From contig NZ_JAAVVW010000003.1 of assembly GCF_023910625.1 (NCBI RefSeq), positions 1,364,001 through 1,428,000 of the forward strand: DNA of 64,000 nt, in the 5' to 3' direction. The notes under the pieces were generated by a model, which worked only from the letters and a program-made list of their open reading frames with translations, was not told where the DNA came from and did no database searches. A program made the translations under genes and the position numbers. How positions within the stretch are numbered: position 1 is the first letter of the stretch; the number at the start of each line of letters is the position of its first letter. Of the stretch, positions 62,515 through 64,000 are shown in pieces. This DNA is from Limnohabitans sp. (GTDB taxonomy: Bacteria; Pseudomonadota; Gammaproteobacteria; Burkholderiales; Burkholderiaceae_C).

Positions 62515-62553
62515 TGAACCTGCCCCTGTTTGACGTACCTCTTAGCCGCTTTA

Positions 62554-63456
62554 TTATGCGGCCTTCAATCGCTGTGCCGCGTCCCAGCGTTTCTCAAACT
62601 GCATCGGACTGACGTAGCCCAACGTGGAGTGCAACCGCCGGTGGTTGTAGAACGTCAGCCAGTCAATCACCTCATCCATCGCCTGTCTGCGGGTTGCAAA
62701 CCTCTGCCCGTATAGCCTGCCCACTTTGAGTCGGCCCCACAGACTCTCCGTGGGTGCGTTGTCCCAGCAGTTTCCCTTGCGACTCATGGAGCTTCTCATC
62801 TTGTAACCCGCCAGCGTGCCCTGGAACTCATGCCCGCAGTATTGGCTGCCTCGGTCCGAATGGAAGATCAGGCCTGGCGCTGGCTGACGCCGGAACCATG
62901 CCATCTTTAACGCGTCTGTCACCAGGCTGCTTTGCATGTGCGGCTGCATGCTCCATCCCACCACCTGGCGGCTGAACAGGTCAATGACAGCTGCCAGGTA
63001 CAACCAACCCTCGTCCGTGGCGATGTAGGTGATGTCGCCCGTCCAGACCTGGTTGGGCGCTGTCGGGGTGAAGTTGCGTTTGACCAAGTCAGGCGCAATG
63101 GGCAGATGGTGTTTGCTATCCGTGGTAACGACAAACTTGCGTTTGCACCTGGCACGGATGCCGTGCAACTGCATCAAGCGGCGTACCCGCTCTTTGCCGA
63201 CCCGATGCCCACGCGCCACCAATTCCTTCCACATCTTGGGCCAGCCGTATTCCCCTTTGACTTCTGCATGGATGGCGCGCATGTGCGCCAATAGTGCTTC
63301 GTCGCTCATGCGTTTGTGAGCACCGGGCTTACTGGGTTTGGGGAACTTCTTGCGTCGGCCATGTTCAAAGTAGCCGCTGGCGCTCACGCCAAGCACTTCG
63401 CAGGCCAAGGAGATGGGCCAATGGGCTTTGTTGCTGGCTATCCAGGCGTACTTCAC
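62554..63456 (-). CDS. IS3-family transposase OrfB (DDE domain)
   Basis: A 300-residue integrase-core protein: CEVLGVSASGYFEH, GEYGWPKMWKELVARGHRVG, the DDE acids in VWTGDITYIATDEGW, IFHSDRGSQYCG and APTESLWGRLKVG, then YNHRRLHSTLGYVSPMQFE. It overlaps orfA by 4 bp (ATGA). Usually translated as an OrfAB fusion by -1 frameshifting. Confidence 0.93.
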   Translation of the reverse strand: MKYAWIASNKAHWPISLACEVLGVSASGYFEHGRRKKFPKPSKPGAHKRMSDEALLAHMRAIHAEVKGEYGWPKMWKELVARGHRVGKERVRRLMQLHGIRARCKRKFVVTTDSKHHLPIAPDLVKRNFTPTAPNQVWTGDITYIATDEGWLYLAAVIDLFSRQVVGWSMQPHMQSSLVTDALKMAWFRRQPAPGLIFHSDRGSQYCGHEFQGTLAGYKMRSSMSRKGNCWDNAPTESLWGRLKVGRLYGQRFATRRQAMDEVIDWLTFYNHRRLHSTLGYVSPMQFEKRWDAAQRLKAA

Positions 63457-63749
63457 AGTGATTCCCGAGCGAAGTACGCCGTGGCTTTTTTTAGGATGTC
63501 GCGCTCCATGGTCACGCGGGCCAATTGCGCTCTAAGGCGGGCCAGCTCCATTTGCTCCGCACTGACAGGCTTATCCCCCGCGCCTTTAAGTTGGCCCTTG
63601 GCACTGAGCTTGACCCAGTTGTCCAAGCTTGCTTTGGGGATGCCCAACACTTTGGCCGTGACCGATACCGCCTGACCGCCTTTGACCAGCCTGACCGCCT
63701 CCATCTTGAATTCCAGCGTGTACTTGGCCCGTTTTCTCGTTTCACACAT
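63453..63749 (-). CDS. IS3-family transposase OrfA
   Basis: A 98-residue helix-turn-helix protein: KRAKYTLEFKMEAVRLVKGG, SVTAKVLGIPKASLDNWVKL, then a leucine-zipper-like LARLRAQLARVTMERDILKK. The minus-strand run TAAAAAAAGCC near its end (63485-63493) is a classic -1 slippery sequence. ATG at 63749 follows AAGGAGAACGAA. Confidence 0.9.
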   Translation of the reverse strand: MCETRKRAKYTLEFKMEAVRLVKGGQAVSVTAKVLGIPKASLDNWVKLSAKGQLKGAGDKPVSAEQMELARLRAQLARVTMERDILKKATAYFARESL

Positions 63750-63815
63750 TTCGTTCTCCTTGAACTGATTTTTAACCATCAGCTAAGCAGTACGTTTTTC
63801 GGGGGCAAGGTCAGG

Positions 63816-64000
63816 TCAGGGTCGCAACACACCATCGGACATGATGATTACGTTTTCAGTACCGAGCGCAGCCCTTACAAGTACCAACACTGTCCGAACC
63901 AAGTTTGACGAGCCTTTATCGTTAAGACTGATCATGAATTCAGAAGCTGCAACAAGACCATGCTCAAGAGCAATCTCTTTTTGAACTTCGTTGGCCTCAG
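63816..64000 (-). CDS. Unidentified protein, C-terminal part (cut by window edge)
   Basis: An open minus-strand frame enters from the edge and gives about 60 residues (EANEVQKEIALEHGLVAASE, then FMISLNDKGSSNLVRTVLVL and ALGTENVIIMSDGVLRP) before a TGA at 63816-63818, three bases outside the IS3 end. The DNA is more A+T-rich than the core genes. No family is recognised. The stop so near the IS suggests that the true C-terminus may have been cut off. Confidence 0.4.
   Translation of the reverse strand, partial: EANEVQKEIALEHGLVAASEFMISLNDKGSSNLVRTVLVLVRAALGTENVIIMSDGVLRP

Larger units (their letters stand above)
62515..63813 (-). mobile_element. IS3-family insertion sequence, about 1.3 kb
   Basis: Ends read TGAACCTGCCCCTGTTTGAC on the left and, on the complementary strand, TGACCTTGCCCCCGAAAAAC on the right; the inverted match continues with GTAC and CTTAGC. 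It holds orfA and orfB with an A7G slippery run on the minus strand. The flanks (left CGCC, right GGTC) show no target duplication, so a deletion or recombination has probably joined unrelated DNA. The exact ends could be a few bases inward. Confidence 0.8.

Noticed and set aside
62412..62612. A 66-codon frame as an intact small gene
   Set aside because: Its first part resembles the start of an acetyltransferase and its second part is IS3 end sequence, so it is a junction artefact.
1..64000. CRISPR arrays, rRNA or tRNA genes
   Set aside because: No regularly spaced repeats and no cloverleaf-like or rRNA-like sequence was noticed in the intergenic stretches. This was by eye, so a tRNA scan would be decisive.

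Overview
The window looks like a chromosome segment of a betaproteobacterium of the order Burkholderiales, most like the Comamonadaceae (Limnohabitans/Rhodoferax-type). This rests on the moderately high G+C coding style, the protein flavours (ArsJ, Anbu, DinB with a family-specific insertion, Ppx/Ppk/SixA grouping) and the gene neighbourhoods. Species cannot be named from the sequence alone.

Region 1 (1-18.4 kb) is a phosphate-starvation block. It holds phoU (edge), pstB-pstA-pstC-pstS, a PQQ-type sugar dehydrogenase, a dead group II intron, a Tat-exported PhoX phosphatase, an arsenate-detoxification operon (GAPDH-arsJ-arsR plus an ACR3 remnant), ppx, a Lys/Ala-rich DNA-binding-like protein, sixA-ppk and an OlsB-like ornithine-lipid acyltransferase. 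I find candidate Pho boxes (two 7-bp half-sites 4 bp apart, mostly with a possible -10 ten bases on) before pstS, phoX, GAPDH-arsJ, ppx, ppk and olsB. The genes fit one response: take up phosphate, scavenge it from organic esters, cope with arsenate entering through Pst, manage polyphosphate, and replace phospholipids with ornithine lipids.

Region 2 (18.5-46.8 kb) is mostly ordinary core genome. It contains a MarR/FAH-hydrolase/TRAP transporter group, a Nudix hydrolase, an acyl-CoA synthetase, dnaG, cysE, trmJ, suhB, a CorC-type membrane protein, mutS, an Anbu proteasome-like peptidase, uppP, a DUF2141/carotenoid-oxygenase pair, a LytS/LytTR two-component system, an M48 protease, a retropepsin-like protease, an AbrB/PIN toxin-antitoxin pair and glnS. 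A 76-bp palindromic repeat occurs here twice (36.3 and 40.7 kb), and a half copy sits at 12.0 kb against the ACR3 remnant.

Region 3 (46.8-56.1 kb) is an accessory island. It begins at the 3' end of glnS, whose last 129 bp are repeated 530 bp downstream behind a small two-gene cassette. Then comes an A+T-rich four-gene operon: a Dam-type adenine methyltransferase, a calcineurin-like phosphoesterase, an ORC/CDC6-like AAA ATPase and an unrecognised 331-aa protein. An IS481-family element with a 6-bp target duplication has cut off the end of the phosphoesterase. Removing it in silico restores a reading frame that ends in an ATGA overlap with the ATPase gene, and the ATPase gene overlaps the last gene the same way. 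This operon is the best candidate in the window for an undescribed, probably defence-related, system. Several toxin-antitoxin modules follow.

Region 4 (56.2-64 kb) has a PPOX flavoprotein, a YdjM-type membrane protein, an LCM-type methyltransferase, an L-lactate-dehydrogenase-type flavoprotein, dinB and an enoyl-CoA hydratase. After these lie a truncated acetyltransferase, an IS3-family element and the end of an unidentified gene at the window edge.
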